A stretch of DNA of 64,000 nt from an uncultured Lachnospiraceae bacterium (GTDB lineage: Bacteria > Bacillota > Clostridia > Lachnospirales > Lachnospiraceae). A program made the position numbers and the translations under genes. The notes under the pieces were generated by a model. It saw only the letters and a list, made by a program, of their open reading frames with translations. It had not been told where the DNA came from and searched no databases. Within the stretch, counting starts at the first letter, position 1, and the number at the start of each line of letters is the position of its first letter. Positions 25,788 through 34,966 of the stretch are shown piece by piece. The stretch is taken from the NCBI GenBank assembly GCA_947591155.1, contig CANQDA010000019.1, positions 1 to 64,000 on the forward strand, written 5' to 3'.

Positions 25788-26720
25788 GACGGATACCAGA
25801 GACATAAACAGTGAGAGCAGGGTGATCTTCACCCTGCTTTTTATGTAATGCACGGAAAGCCTGTGATCCATCCCGGCGATTGAGACGGTCTGAGCGAGCG
25901 CGGACAGTCCGCCGAATGATGCCACAACGGTCACAAGTATGTAACGCGCGTATAAGGGAAGAGGGGCTCCGGAGATCAGGTGCACGCCGTTGCTCACCTC
26001 GACGCAGGAGATCAGAAACAAGGCTGCAGGGTGATTCTGGGGGAGCAGGAGTGAGACGGCGCCGGATAAGAGGGAAAACATCACGATATAGGCTCCGAGT
26101 CGCACTGCGTTCTGGATCGTATCGTAGATGCAGTCGTCAATCCGGCGAAAGGCTTCCTGTATATCCGGGGACGGGTCGTTGCCTTTCTCCTTATGTTTGC
26201 CGTAGTCCGTTACAGGAAGATCGAATCGGCGCAGCTTTCGTCCGCTTAAGATACCGTACAGGAGTGCGGATCCAAGGATGTTACACAGGAACAGCCCGCC
26301 CCAGGCAGGCCGCTGCATCTGATCTGCGGCCAGAAAGGACAGGATGAAAGAGGGACTCAGATTGTTTACAAAGCCGTACAGGTAGTATGCTTCTTTTTCG
26401 CTGATTTTTCTCTGCCTTTGCAGGTCGCAGGTCACTTTTGCACCCATCGGGAATCCGCAGAGAAAACCGCACAGGATCGCGAACGCGCCGTAAGGGGAAC
26501 AGCCGAACAGGCGACAGAGCGGACGGGAGAGCGCAGGGAGCGCATGCTCCAGCAGACCGAAACGGATCAGAAGACCGCACAGGAGCATAAAAGGAAACAG
26601 GACCGGGAGCACAGAGCGGTACCACAAAAGCAGGCCGGCTCTTGCGTCCGCGAGCGCGCGTACCGGGAACAGAAGCAGATACAAAAGCAGAAGGAGTAGC
26701 ACCCAGAACATTTTTTTCAT
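25758..26720 (-). CDS. ylbJ: Sporulation integral membrane protein YlbJ (SpoVV-like)
   Basis: The 320-residue protein has eight or so hydrophobic segments, and the nucleoside-recognition (Gate) features VLPVLFPFMLLCGLL, GFLCGFPMGAKVTCDL (the conserved GFPxGA motif, about 88-103) and FVNNLSPSFILSF. In Bacillus, YlbJ/SpoVV sits in the outer forespore membrane and takes part in moving dipicolinic acid from mother cell to forespore. The start is the ATG at 26720 with AGGAGT upstream. The + strand coiled-coil gene overlaps its 3' end, and that gene's terminator lies inside ylbJ. Placement next to coaD is conserved in Clostridia and Bacillus. Confidence 0.93.
   Translation of the reverse strand: MKKMFWVLLLLLLYLLLFPVRALADARAGLLLWYRSVLPVLFPFMLLCGLLIRFGLLEHALPALSRPLCRLFGCSPYGAFAILCGFLCGFPMGAKVTCDLQRQRKISEKEAYYLYGFVNNLSPSFILSFLAADQMQRPAWGGLFLCNILGSALLYGILSGRKLRRFDLPVTDYGKHKEKGNDPSPDIQEAFRRIDDCIYDTIQNAVRLGAYIVMFSLLSGAVSLLLPQNHPAALFLISCVEVSNGVHLISGAPLPLYARYILVTVVASFGGLSALAQTVSIAGMDHRLSVHYIKSRVKITLLSLFMSLVSVLFFRLFLPG
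25817..25842 (+). terminator. Terminator of the coiled-coil gene, embedded in ylbJ
   Basis: GCAGGGTG (25817-25824) / CACCCTGC (25830-25837) with a 5-base loop, followed by TTTTT. It ends + strand transcription while being coding sequence for the C-terminal part of ylbJ on the other strand. Confidence 0.8.
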
Positions 26721-26794
26721 TGCAGACTCCTGCGGGGGCTCAATTACTGTATCGTATGAATTTGCGGGACGGATTATTCAATCTGCGTCGGCCG

Positions 26795-26886
26795 TTTTGC
26801 GGGGCGGGAACTTTGCATGAAGGTTGCTGTCTCGGGACAGTAAGCGAATGATCTTGAGCGTTCTGCGGGGCGCAGAGCTTTGCATA
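26795..26886 (+). repeat. Imperfect direct repeat upstream of the M23 gene
   Basis: A unit of about 26 bases at 26795-26820 (TTTTGCGGGGCG, then four bases, then CTTTGCAT) recurs at 26861-26886 (TTCTGCGGGGCG, then CTTTGCAT). The copies are 66 bases apart in the leader region. A regulatory role is possible but untested. Confidence 0.4.
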
Positions 26887-26919
26887 TACTGTCAGGAAGC
26901 GATGACGGAAGTGTGCGTG

Positions 26920-27738
26920 ATGCGAAGACTGGGAATTTATGCGACGTTTCTCTTCTTTTTGGCGATAACGGACGTGAAGCTCTCAGCGCTCTTATTCCAA
27001 CAGGGCGTTTCGTGGCAGTTGTCCAGGGTAAATCCCTCGGACGACAACTTCCGACAGATGGCGATCTCAGAGGAAGAACTGGGAAGGTTGACTGTGGTGC
27101 GCCGTTATTCCGGGATGCCGTTCGGAGAGCTTCTGGCGATCCTGAGATCAGATGCGTCGAAGAGCGCGGGAGCATTGGGCGACCGACCTGCGCAAGATTA
27201 TGTGAAGTGGAAAAACCTGATGCTGTGCTACAACCGGACAGGATATGAGAGACTGAGCGGGCTGTACGGCGCGATCTGGGACGATGTGAAATGTTTTCCT
27301 GTGATGGCGGACGGGGTCGTCTATGAAAACAGTTGGATGTTCGAGCGGAATTACGGGGGAAAGCGCGGGCATGAGGGGACAGATCTGATGCCGCCGGAAA
27401 ACCTGCGAGGACATTATCCTGTCGTCAGCATGACGGACGGCGTGGTGGAACAGGTTGGCTGGCTGCCGCTTGGAGGATACCGCATTGGGATACGCAGTCC
27501 TTCGGGTGGATATTTCTATTATGCGCATCTCGACAGTTACAGCAGGACCTTCTGGGTCGGCGAGACGATCTCGGCCGGAACGATTCTCGGGCGGATGGGA
27601 GACAGCGGATACGGACCAGAGGGAACCCGCGGGAAATTCGACGTGCATCTGCACCTCGGCATTTACATCCGTACCGAGGACACGCGGGAGCTGTCAGTGA
27701 ACCCGTACTGGGTACTGCGGTACGTGCAGAGCGTATGA
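26920..27738 (+). CDS. M23 family metallopeptidase (LytM/lysostaphin type)
   Basis: ATG 26920 gives 272 residues, starting MRRLGIYATFLFFLAITDVK, a short N-terminal membrane segment; GGAAG eight bases upstream supports this start (in-frame ATGs at 26902 and earlier are less well placed). The peptidase domain (about residues 145-260) has the zinc site HEGTD and the HLHLG motif in VHLHLGIY, together with GGYRIGIRSPSGGYFYYAH. Such enzymes cut peptide cross-links in peptidoglycan outside the membrane. The N-terminal about 100 residues match nothing I recognise. Both metal motifs are intact, so activity is likely. Confidence 0.85.
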   Translation: MRRLGIYATFLFFLAITDVKLSALLFQQGVSWQLSRVNPSDDNFRQMAISEEELGRLTVVRRYSGMPFGELLAILRSDASKSAGALGDRPAQDYVKWKNLMLCYNRTGYERLSGLYGAIWDDVKCFPVMADGVVYENSWMFERNYGGKRGHEGTDLMPPENLRGHYPVVSMTDGVVEQVGWLPLGGYRIGIRSPSGGYFYYAHLDSYSRTFWVGETISAGTILGRMGDSGYGPEGTRGKFDVHLHLGIYIRTEDTRELSVNPYWVLRYVQSV

Positions 27739-27804
27739 GTTTACCGGCTCGCGCGCCGGATGGAAAGTACCTGAGCCGGGCTTTGGGAAGGCGTTCTGGT
27801 TTGC

Positions 27805-27833
27805 TTGCATCTTCCGCCTGGATATGTTAGAAT
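27805..27833 (+). promoter_or_regulatory. Sigma-A promoter of the small ppGpp synthetase gene
   Basis: TTGCAT (27805-27810), 17-base spacer, TAGAAT (27828-27833), about 34 bases before the ATG. Confidence 0.7.
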
Positions 27834-27866
27834 TGCATCAGCAACACCGCTGGAGGTTATCGTTTT

Positions 27867-28679
27867 ATGGAAACACAGTTATGGCGTGAGATACTGACAC
27901 CATATGATCTGGCAGTAAAGGAACTCATCGTTAAATTTGAACATTTGATCTACGAGCACAGAAGCCGCGGATTGTATTCCCCGATCGAGCAGGTGTCGGG
28001 GCGCGTGAAGACTGTGGCGAGCATTCTGGAGAAGGCGCAGAAGAAGAATATTCCGATCGATGAGGTCGAGGAGAAGCTGATCGATATTGCCGGCGTGCGG
28101 ATCATCTGCCAGTTCGTGGAGGACATCGAGCGCGTGGTCGAGATTATCCGCCGGCGGACGGACATGGAGGTCATCCATGAGAGGGATTACATCAACCACA
28201 TGAAGGACAGCGGGTACCGAAGCTATCACATGATCGTCAACTACTGGGTGCAGACGCTCGAGGGAGACCGAAAGATCAAGGTGGAGATCCAGATTCGGAC
28301 GCTTGCAATGAATTTCTGGTCGACGATCGAGCATTCGCTCCAGTACAAGTACAAGAAAAACATTCCGGATCACATCCGTGAGAAGCTGATGAATGCGGCG
28401 AACGCGATCATTCAGCTCGACAACGTGATGTCCTCTGTGCGAAGCGAGATCATGGATGCGCAGAATTCCTCACAGATCCACTCCAGACTGATCTCCGATA
28501 TTCTGAACAACATACAGAATCTTTACCAGATTGCGAACAAGCGCGAGGTGCTGAAGATTCAGGATGAGTTTTACCGGATCTACGAGTTGGGAGACATCGA
28601 TCAGATGAAGCGCTTCAGCAGGGAGCTCGACAACATCGCGGAGGGGTATCGCGCACAGTCGATCAACAGAGACGTATGA
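27867..28679 (+). CDS. Small alarmone synthetase (RelQ/YjbM-type GTP pyrophosphokinase)
   Basis: The 270-residue protein has only the RelA/SpoT synthetase domain (about residues 40-190): the GRVKTVASILEK, EEKLIDIAGVRIIC, SGYRSYHMIV and EIQIRTLAMNFWSTIEH motifs are all present, and there is no HD hydrolase, TGS or ACT domain. It makes (p)ppGpp from ATP and GTP/GDP. The C-terminal about 70 residues are helical and typical of tetrameter-forming RelQ proteins. GGAGG precedes ATG 27867. It has its own promoter; control by stress is possible but not visible. Confidence 0.92.
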   Translation: METQLWREILTPYDLAVKELIVKFEHLIYEHRSRGLYSPIEQVSGRVKTVASILEKAQKKNIPIDEVEEKLIDIAGVRIICQFVEDIERVVEIIRRRTDMEVIHERDYINHMKDSGYRSYHMIVNYWVQTLEGDRKIKVEIQIRTLAMNFWSTIEHSLQYKYKKNIPDHIREKLMNAANAIIQLDNVMSSVRSEIMDAQNSSQIHSRLISDILNNIQNLYQIANKREVLKIQDEFYRIYELGDIDQMKRFSRELDNIAEGYRAQSINRDV

Positions 28680-28742
28680 TCAGATCTTCAAGCGGATACT
28701 GTCTGCTTGCGCGCGACGCCGGGACTGTGATATGAGGTTGAC

Positions 28743-30209
28743 ATGATAAATCTACCGCAGGACTTTTCAGAACGGATGCGCATACAGCTTAGCGAAGAAT
28801 ATGAGCCTTTTCTCCGAAGCTATGAGGAGGAAGGCTATGCCGGTCTGCGCGTCAACACACAGAAGATATCGGTGGAATCGTTCCTCGGGATGACTCCGTT
28901 TCACCTGACTCCGGTTCCCTGGACGGAGAATGGGTTTTACTATCAGAAGGATGAGCCGGTCACACGGCACCCGCACTATTTCGCGGGACTCTATTATATT
29001 CAGGAACCAAGCGCTATGCTTCCCGCTTCCCTGCTTCCGATCGAGCCGGGGGACATGGTGCTGGATCTGTGTGCGGCTCCTGGCGGAAAGGCCACGGAGC
29101 TTTCTTCGCGCCTGCAGGGCGAGGGACTGCTGGTCGCGAACGACGCAAGCGCGAGCAGGGCAAAGGCGCTGCTCAAAAACCTGACGGTCTGGGGCGCTGC
29201 GAACTGCTGTGTCACTGCGGAGACGCCGCAGAGGCTATTGGAATCCTTCGGATGCTTTTTTGACAAGATTCTGGTCGACGCTCCCTGCTCCGGCGAGGGG
29301 ATGTTCCGCAGGGACGCGGGACTGATCGACTCCTGGATGGAGCGGGGACCGAAGCACTACGCTTCTTTGCAGCGGGACATCCTGTCCTGCGCGGCTCAGA
29401 TGTTGAAGCCGGGCGGTTATCTGGTCTATTCTACCTGTACGTTCTCCTGGGCGGAGGACGAGGACGTGGTCGAGGAGATTCTGTTTCGTTATCCCGAGAT
29501 GGAGCTCTGTGAGATCCCGATGCGGGAGGGGTTCGCCCCGGGCGGGACGCCGTGCGGGAAATGTATTCGGCTCTGGCCCCACCGCGTAAAAGGGGAGGGT
29601 CATTTTGCCGCGCTGCTGCATAAGCGCACGGATGTGTCCAAAGACGCATGCGTCGTGAAAAGAGATATTGCAGGAGGACGATACGGATCTTCACAGACGC
29701 GCTGCGGAAGGGATACCTTCGGAGAGGAAGATACATGCAGGAAGAACAGAAAGGCTGACATGCCGGGATCGGATCCGGTTGCGGACATGCCTCCGGAGGT
29801 TCTGGACTTCCTGAATTCGCTTCCGGGGCAGCCGCGGAAGAACTGCCGTTATGCACAGATCGGGGAGCAATGCCTCTTCGTTCCGCCGTACAGGCTTCCG
29901 AAAAGTCTTCGCTATCTGCGCACTGGTATCCTGGTCGGGACATTGAAGCGCGGCAGATTTGAGCCGTCGCAGGCGTTGGCGATGCTGCTTGACGCGAACT
30001 CTTATCCGAATATTTTGAACCTGTCTTCTGAGGACATGCGTGTGACGCGCTACCTGAAGGGCGAGACAGTCGATCTCGAAGCGGGAGACCCGAATGTGGA
30101 GAACGGCTGGGTGCTGGTATGCGCGGACGGGTTCGCGCTCGGTTGGGGGAAATGCGCGGACGGCAGGATCAAGAACAAATATTATCCGGGCTGGAGAATG
30201 CAGGCCTGA
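28743..30209 (+). CDS. RsmF/RsmB-type RNA (cytosine-5-)-methyltransferase
   Basis: The 488-residue protein has an N-terminal NusB-less pre-domain, the SAM site VLDLCAAPGGKATELSSRLQ (about 104-123), the catalytic motif DAPCSGEGMFRRD (about 178-190) and the second Cys in YSTCTF (about 228-233). After an Arg/Lys/Asp-rich linker (about 300-345) comes a C-terminal RNA-binding domain (FVPPYRLPKSLRYLRTGILV, ending with NGWVLVCADGFALGWGK). This layout matches the Gram-positive RsmF family, which methylates C residues of 16S rRNA. Both catalytic cysteines are intact. Confidence 0.9.
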   Translation: MINLPQDFSERMRIQLSEEYEPFLRSYEEEGYAGLRVNTQKISVESFLGMTPFHLTPVPWTENGFYYQKDEPVTRHPHYFAGLYYIQEPSAMLPASLLPIEPGDMVLDLCAAPGGKATELSSRLQGEGLLVANDASASRAKALLKNLTVWGAANCCVTAETPQRLLESFGCFFDKILVDAPCSGEGMFRRDAGLIDSWMERGPKHYASLQRDILSCAAQMLKPGGYLVYSTCTFSWAEDEDVVEEILFRYPEMELCEIPMREGFAPGGTPCGKCIRLWPHRVKGEGHFAALLHKRTDVSKDACVVKRDIAGGRYGSSQTRCGRDTFGEEDTCRKNRKADMPGSDPVADMPPEVLDFLNSLPGQPRKNCRYAQIGEQCLFVPPYRLPKSLRYLRTGILVGTLKRGRFEPSQALAMLLDANSYPNILNLSSEDMRVTRYLKGETVDLEAGDPNVENGWVLVCADGFALGWGKCADGRIKNKYYPGWRMQA

Positions 30210-30321
30210 GAGCACAATGGGGCGGGTAATGCGCAGACGATGTGTCTGAAAGGTTTCCGTAAGATTCAGAAGATAAAGAGAATGAGGAAGATACGAAAGC
30301 TGAGCGGATGGGAGAGAGGAT

Positions 30322-30990
30322 ATGCTGAATGGGAAGCGAGCGGTCCTGTTTGATCTGGACGGGACTTTGATGGATTCCATGTGGGTGTGGGAGGATATTG
30401 ACATTGAGTATCTCGGGCGTTTCGGACATGTGCCGACAAAGGACATGCAGAGGGCGATCGAAGGGATGAGCTTCACGGAGACGGCACAATATTTTAAGGA
30501 ACGCTATGACATACCGGACTCGGTGGAGGAGATCAAGGCCGAGTGGAACCGTCTGGCTTACGACGTATATGCGAAGCGTGTGAAGCTGAAGCCGGGAGCA
30601 TACGATTTCCTGCAGGAGCTCCGACGCCGAAGGATCGTCACGGGGATCGCGAGCAGCAACAGCCGGGAGCTGATCCGCGCCTGCCTTGCCTCGAATCGGG
30701 TCGGAGACTGCTTTGACTGCATCACGATCTCGTGTGAGGTTGCAAAGGGAAAGCCTGCCCCGGATATCTATCTGTCTGCGGCGGCCACGCTTGGCGTGTC
30801 GCCGGAGGAGTGTCTGGTGTTTGAGGACATTCCGATGGGGATACTGGCGGCAAAGAACGCGGGAATGCAGGTATGCGCGGTGGAGGATGACTTTTCGGCT
30901 GACCAGAGAGAGACGATTCGCGATCTTGCGGATTACTATATAAAGTCCTACGATGAGGTGCTCGGCGGAGGATTTGAAACACTCGGATAA
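30322..30990 (+). CDS. HAD family phosphatase (beta-phosphoglucomutase-like)
   Basis: The 222-residue protein has the HAD motifs in order: VLFDLDGTLMDS (residues 8-19, nucleophile Asp and acid/base Asp), GIASSNSRELI (motif II Ser), KGKPAPDIYL (motif III Lys) and CLVFEDIPMGILAAKNAGM (motif IV). The cap between motifs I and II (about 20-90) is helical, subclass I as in beta-phosphoglucomutase and sugar-phosphate phosphatases. The substrate cannot be told from sequence. Start ATG 30322 with GAGAGGA upstream. Confidence 0.88.
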   Translation: MLNGKRAVLFDLDGTLMDSMWVWEDIDIEYLGRFGHVPTKDMQRAIEGMSFTETAQYFKERYDIPDSVEEIKAEWNRLAYDVYAKRVKLKPGAYDFLQELRRRRIVTGIASSNSRELIRACLASNRVGDCFDCITISCEVAKGKPAPDIYLSAAATLGVSPEECLVFEDIPMGILAAKNAGMQVCAVEDDFSADQRETIRDLADYYIKSYDEVLGGGFETLG

Positions 30991-31068
30991 GCGGCGGGGC
31001 GCGGATTTCGTATCCGGCTGGACAGTAAACGGTGATACATGTGCACGGGCATTTGTGACGGAGAGTGT

Positions 31069-33078
31069 ATGGAGAGACGGTTTCTCCCGACGACGCGGCG
31101 GGAGCTTGAAGAACGGAATATCAGACAACTCGATTTCGTGTATGTGATCGGGGACGCGTATGTCGATCACCCGTCGTTTGGGCATGCGATCATCAGCCGT
31201 GTGCTGGAGTCGCGCGGCTATACCGTGGGGATCATCCCGCAGCCGGACTGGCGCGACCCGAAAAGTGTAACGGCGCTCGGGCGGCCGAGGCTCGGTTTTC
31301 TCGTGAGCGCCGGGAATATGGACTCGATGGTGAATCACTACGCGGTCTCGCGAAAGAGAAGAAAAAGGGACGCCTACACGCCTGGCGGGGAGATGGGAAA
31401 GCGTCCGGATTATGCGGCGACGGTCTACTGCAATCTCATCCGGCAGGCATACCGCGATGTCCCGATCATCGTGGGCGGGATCGAGGCAAGCCTGCGCAGA
31501 CTGGCACACTACGATTACTGGTCGGATTCCCTGAAACGCTCGCTCCTGATGGACAGCGCCGCGAGCCTGGTCTCCTACGGGATGGGGGAGCGCTCGATCG
31601 TGGAGATTGCGGACGCGCTGAACGCGGGAATCGATATCCGGGATATCACCTTTGTGGCAGGGACCTGCTATCGGACAAAGGATCTCGAATCGGTCTACGA
31701 CTATAAACTTCTCCCATCCTATGAAGAGCTCTGCGCGGATAAAGGGAATTACGCGAAAAGCTTTTATACGCAGTACTGCAACACGGATCCGTTTTCCGGG
31801 AGACGGCTTGTGGAGCCCTACGGGACGGTGTATGTCGTACAGAATCCCCCGGCAATGCCTCTCACAACGCAGGAGATGGACGACGTCTATGACCTGCCGT
31901 ACTGCGGGACGTATCATCCGATGTATGAGGCGGCGGGCGGCGTTCCCGCCATCGCGGAGGTGAAGTTCAGCCTTGTCAGCAACCGGGGCTGTTTCGGCGG
32001 CTGCAATTTCTGCGCGCTCACGTTCCATCAGGGACGGATCATACAGGCGCGCAGCCATGAGTCGATCCTGAGAGAGGCGCGCGCCCTCATGGAGGATCCG
32101 GAATTCAAGGGATATATCCACGACGTCGGTGGGCCGACCGCGAATTTCCGCCATCCGGCGTGCCAAAAGCAGCTCGCGAAGGGCGCTTGCCGGGACCGGC
32201 AGTGTCTGTTTCCGACGCCGTGTAAGAACCTGCGCGCCGATCACAGCGATTACATCGCGCTGCTTCGAAAGCTGCGCACTCTGCCGAAGGTGAAAAAGGT
32301 TTTCATCCGCTCAGGCATCCGTTTTGACTATCTGCTGGCGGACAAGTCAGATACATTTCTTCGGGAGCTTGTGAAATACCATATCAGCGGTCAGCTCAAG
32401 GTCGCGCCGGAGCATGTGTCCGACCGGGTGCTCGACCGGATGGGGAAGCCGCGGCACGAGGTCTATCGGAAGTTTACGGAGCGGTTTGAGAAAGTAAACC
32501 GTGCCTGCGGGATGGATCAGTATCTGGTTCCGTACCTGATGTCTTCCCATCCCGGTTGCGAGATGTCCGACGCAGTCGAGCTGGCCTGCTATCTGAAGGA
32601 GACCGGCCACATGCCGGAGCAGGTGCAGGATTTCTATCCGACTCCGTCCACGATCTCAACCTGCATGTATTACACGGGTCTGGATCCGCGCACGATGGAG
32701 CCGGTCTACGTCGAGAAGAATCCGCATCGCAAAGCGCTTCAGCGCGCCCTGATTCAGTATCGGCGTCCGGAGAACTATGAACTGGTGTCCGAGGCGCTTG
32801 CCCTCGCCGGACGAAAGGATCTGATCGGCTACGGTCCGGACTGTCTGATCCGGCCGCGGAAAGACGTCGGCAGCAGTTGTGCCGAATTCAGAAAGAGATT
32901 AACTGACACAAGGAAGGGATCAGAGACCGGCAGCAGTCCGGTCGGATCAGGGAAGGAAAGAGCATCCGACGCGAAGAGGGGTCCTGGCGCAGGCGGCAGC
33001 GATTCAGACGTACGGACGGCCAAACCGCGAAAGAAAAAGAAACGCACGATCCGCAATATCCATAAAAAGAAAGGGTAG
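31069..33078 (+). CDS. YgiQ family radical SAM protein
   Basis: ATG 31069 (GGAG 8 bases upstream) gives 669 residues, starting MERRFLPTTRRELEERNIRQ; a longer frame from 31039 has no ribosome site. The N-terminal half (DFVYVIGDAYVDHPSFGHAI) is the YgiQ-specific UPF0313 domain, and the radical SAM cluster motif CxxxCxxC is in RGCFGGCNFCAL (about 312-323). A Cys-rich region follows (CQKQLAKGACRDRQCLFPTP). The last about 60 residues form a Ser/Gly-rich then Lys/Arg-rich tail. The family's reaction is unknown. Confidence 0.93.
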   Translation: MERRFLPTTRRELEERNIRQLDFVYVIGDAYVDHPSFGHAIISRVLESRGYTVGIIPQPDWRDPKSVTALGRPRLGFLVSAGNMDSMVNHYAVSRKRRKRDAYTPGGEMGKRPDYAATVYCNLIRQAYRDVPIIVGGIEASLRRLAHYDYWSDSLKRSLLMDSAASLVSYGMGERSIVEIADALNAGIDIRDITFVAGTCYRTKDLESVYDYKLLPSYEELCADKGNYAKSFYTQYCNTDPFSGRRLVEPYGTVYVVQNPPAMPLTTQEMDDVYDLPYCGTYHPMYEAAGGVPAIAEVKFSLVSNRGCFGGCNFCALTFHQGRIIQARSHESILREARALMEDPEFKGYIHDVGGPTANFRHPACQKQLAKGACRDRQCLFPTPCKNLRADHSDYIALLRKLRTLPKVKKVFIRSGIRFDYLLADKSDTFLRELVKYHISGQLKVAPEHVSDRVLDRMGKPRHEVYRKFTERFEKVNRACGMDQYLVPYLMSSHPGCEMSDAVELACYLKETGHMPEQVQDFYPTPSTISTCMYYTGLDPRTMEPVYVEKNPHRKALQRALIQYRRPENYELVSEALALAGRKDLIGYGPDCLIRPRKDVGSSCAEFRKRLTDTRKGSETGSSPVGSGKERASDAKRGPGAGGSDSDVRTAKPRKKKKRTIRNIHKKKG

Positions 33079-33126
33079 GAGTCGTCCGGTCTGAGAAAGG
33101 CAGGGGACGGAGGAATAGGAAGCGAT

Positions 33127-33735
33127 ATGAAGAAAAAAAAGAAGGGCAGTTACGGCTATATCAGATACGCAAAGCTCAGGACGTTTGCGATCACATTTAT
33201 TTTGTTTGCGATCCCGCTCGTCATCTATGTGACCGGATATCTTCAGACAAAGACTCGGCTGAATCTGTTTACGTTTGTGGCGATTCTGGGCTGTCTTCCC
33301 GCCTGCAAGTCGCTCGTGGGACTGATCATGATCCTGATGCAGAGATCCATGTCGGGGGACAAGTACCGGGAGGCGAGCGCGGCTGCGGGTGATCTCGTGG
33401 CCGCCTATGAGCTGGTCTTCACGGCGTACGAGCACACGACGCCGGTCAACGCGCTCGTCGTCTGCGGCGATCAGCTGGTGTGTTATACGCCGGATGAAAA
33501 GACGGACATCGCCTATATTGAAAAGCATCTTTCCCGCATCCTCACGATGAACGGCTTCGCCTCCGTACAGCCGAAGGTGATGAAGGATTTTCACAAGTAT
33601 CTGCAGCGCGTGTCGGAGATCGCGGGACGCGCGGAACACTATCGCGCGGATATTGAATTTACGCCGGATGAGCGCTACCCGGAGCTGTCACGCGAGGAGC
33701 TGATCCTGCACACACTGCTCGCGATCTCGCTGTGA
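33127..33735 (+). CDS. Two-TM membrane protein of unknown function
   Basis: The 202-residue protein starts MKKKKKGSYGYIRYAKLRTF, with a very basic N-terminus and two hydrophobic segments (TFAITFILFAIPLVIYVTGY and LFTFVAILGCLPACKSLVGLI, about 19-70), followed by a cytoplasmic domain of about 130 residues (AAGDLVAAYELVFTAYEHTT, LVVCGDQLVCYTPDEKTDIAY). No enzyme motif is recognised. It lies between ygiQ and a pseudouridine synthase gene in the same direction and has a GAATAGGAAGCGAT leader. The gene is clearly coding by codon use. Confidence 0.75.
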   Translation: MKKKKKGSYGYIRYAKLRTFAITFILFAIPLVIYVTGYLQTKTRLNLFTFVAILGCLPACKSLVGLIMILMQRSMSGDKYREASAAAGDLVAAYELVFTAYEHTTPVNALVVCGDQLVCYTPDEKTDIAYIEKHLSRILTMNGFASVQPKVMKDFHKYLQRVSEIAGRAEHYRADIEFTPDERYPELSREELILHTLLAISL

Positions 33736-33825
33736 CGAGACAGAGCGGCCGCGTGGACGGCCGCGTGGCTTGAGGAAGAGGATAATGCGTGGAGTGCTGG
33801 AAAGTTTCGGAGGAAACAGGAAGCG

Positions 33826-34875
33826 ATGAGACAGATCACAGTTACCCGAAGAGAGGCCGGGCAGCGCATGGACAGGCTGCTTGCGCGCTATCTGGACGAA
33901 GCGCCGAAGGGCTTTCTCTACAAGATGATGCGGAAAAAGAATATCACGCTGAACGGGAAACGCGCCCAGGGGAACGAATTGCTGGGCGAGGGAGACGTGA
34001 TCTGCCTGTTTCTGGCGGAGGAGACCGTGGAGAAGTTTCAGAGCGGACCTGCGCGCTTGCGCGGAAAATCGGCAGGATACGCATCTACACAGGGTTTACC
34101 GACGTATGCCTCGCAAGAAAAAGCGCCTTTGAAACCAGTCAAAAATCCGCCGCTCGACATCCTCTATGAGGACGAGCATATTCTTCTGGTCAACAAGCCG
34201 GCCGGGATGCTCTCGCAGAAGGCCCGGCCGCAGGATATATCACTGGTCGAGTATCTGACCGGGTATCTATTAGAGTCCGGCGCGATGACCGGGGAGGAGC
34301 TTGCCGGGTTTCGCCCGGCGGTCTGCAACCGCCTCGACCGCAACACGAGCGGGATCGTGATCGCGGGAAAGACTCATATCGGCCTGCAGACGATGAGCCG
34401 TCTGTTGAAGGAGCGGTCGATCCGGAAATTTTACCGCTGCGTGGTCGTCGGGGAAATTTCGGAGGGTAGATATCTGAAGGGGTGGCTTAAGAAGGATCAG
34501 AATGGGAACATCGTCAGCGTGTCGGAACGCGAAGAGCCGGGCAGCCAGCCAATCGAGACAGAGTACCGTCCGGTCTCGACCCAAAACGGGCTGACGCTTC
34601 TCGAAGTGCATCTGATCACGGGCAGAAGTCATCAGATCCGCGCGCATCTTGCGCATGTCGGGCATCCTGTTTTAGGTGATCCGAAATACGGGAGCGCCGG
34701 AGTCAACCGCCGATACAGGGCGTCGCACGGGGTTCAGACACAGCTTCTGCATGCATACCGCCTGGAGCTTCCTGAGATAGAAGGGGCTCTGAGCTATTTA
34801 TCCGGCCGGGTGTTTACCGCGCCGATGCCGGAGCTGTTTCGCAGGATAATGGAACCTATATGCATAATCGAGTAG
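33826..34875 (+). CDS. RluA/RluD family pseudouridine synthase
   Basis: The 349-residue protein has an N-terminal S4 RNA-binding domain (MRQITVTRREAGQRMDRLLA, FLYKMMRKKNITLNGKRA, about 1-65), a short variable linker, then the catalytic domain with NRLDRNTSGIVIAGKT (catalytic Asp in the HRLDxxTSG motif, here beginning Asn-Arg-Leu-Asp), LLEVHLITGRSHQIRAHLAH, and PVLGDPKYG. It isomerises uridines in 23S rRNA; which ones cannot be told. The His to Asn change in the first position of the motif is seen in other Clostridial members. Start ATG 33826, with AGGAAAC upstream. Confidence 0.9.
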   Translation: MRQITVTRREAGQRMDRLLARYLDEAPKGFLYKMMRKKNITLNGKRAQGNELLGEGDVICLFLAEETVEKFQSGPARLRGKSAGYASTQGLPTYASQEKAPLKPVKNPPLDILYEDEHILLVNKPAGMLSQKARPQDISLVEYLTGYLLESGAMTGEELAGFRPAVCNRLDRNTSGIVIAGKTHIGLQTMSRLLKERSIRKFYRCVVVGEISEGRYLKGWLKKDQNGNIVSVSEREEPGSQPIETEYRPVSTQNGLTLLEVHLITGRSHQIRAHLAHVGHPVLGDPKYGSAGVNRRYRASHGVQTQLLHAYRLELPEIEGALSYLSGRVFTAPMPELFRRIMEPICIIE

Positions 34876-34966
34876 GGCGGATTTTCCCATAGAAAAACTT
34901 CGGACGACAGCCGCAGGGCGTACGCTCCGAAGTAGATGATCCATATGACGCGTGGCGGGACAGCGC

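Noticed and set aside
27744..27779. CCGGCTC/GAGCCGG inverted repeat after the M23 gene as a terminator
   Set aside because: The loop is long (22 bases) and no T-run follows.
30169..32244. 691-codon - strand frame opposite the HAD and YgiQ genes
   Set aside because: It is a high-GC shadow frame (Arg/His/Pro-rich, no motif) opposite two well-supported genes.
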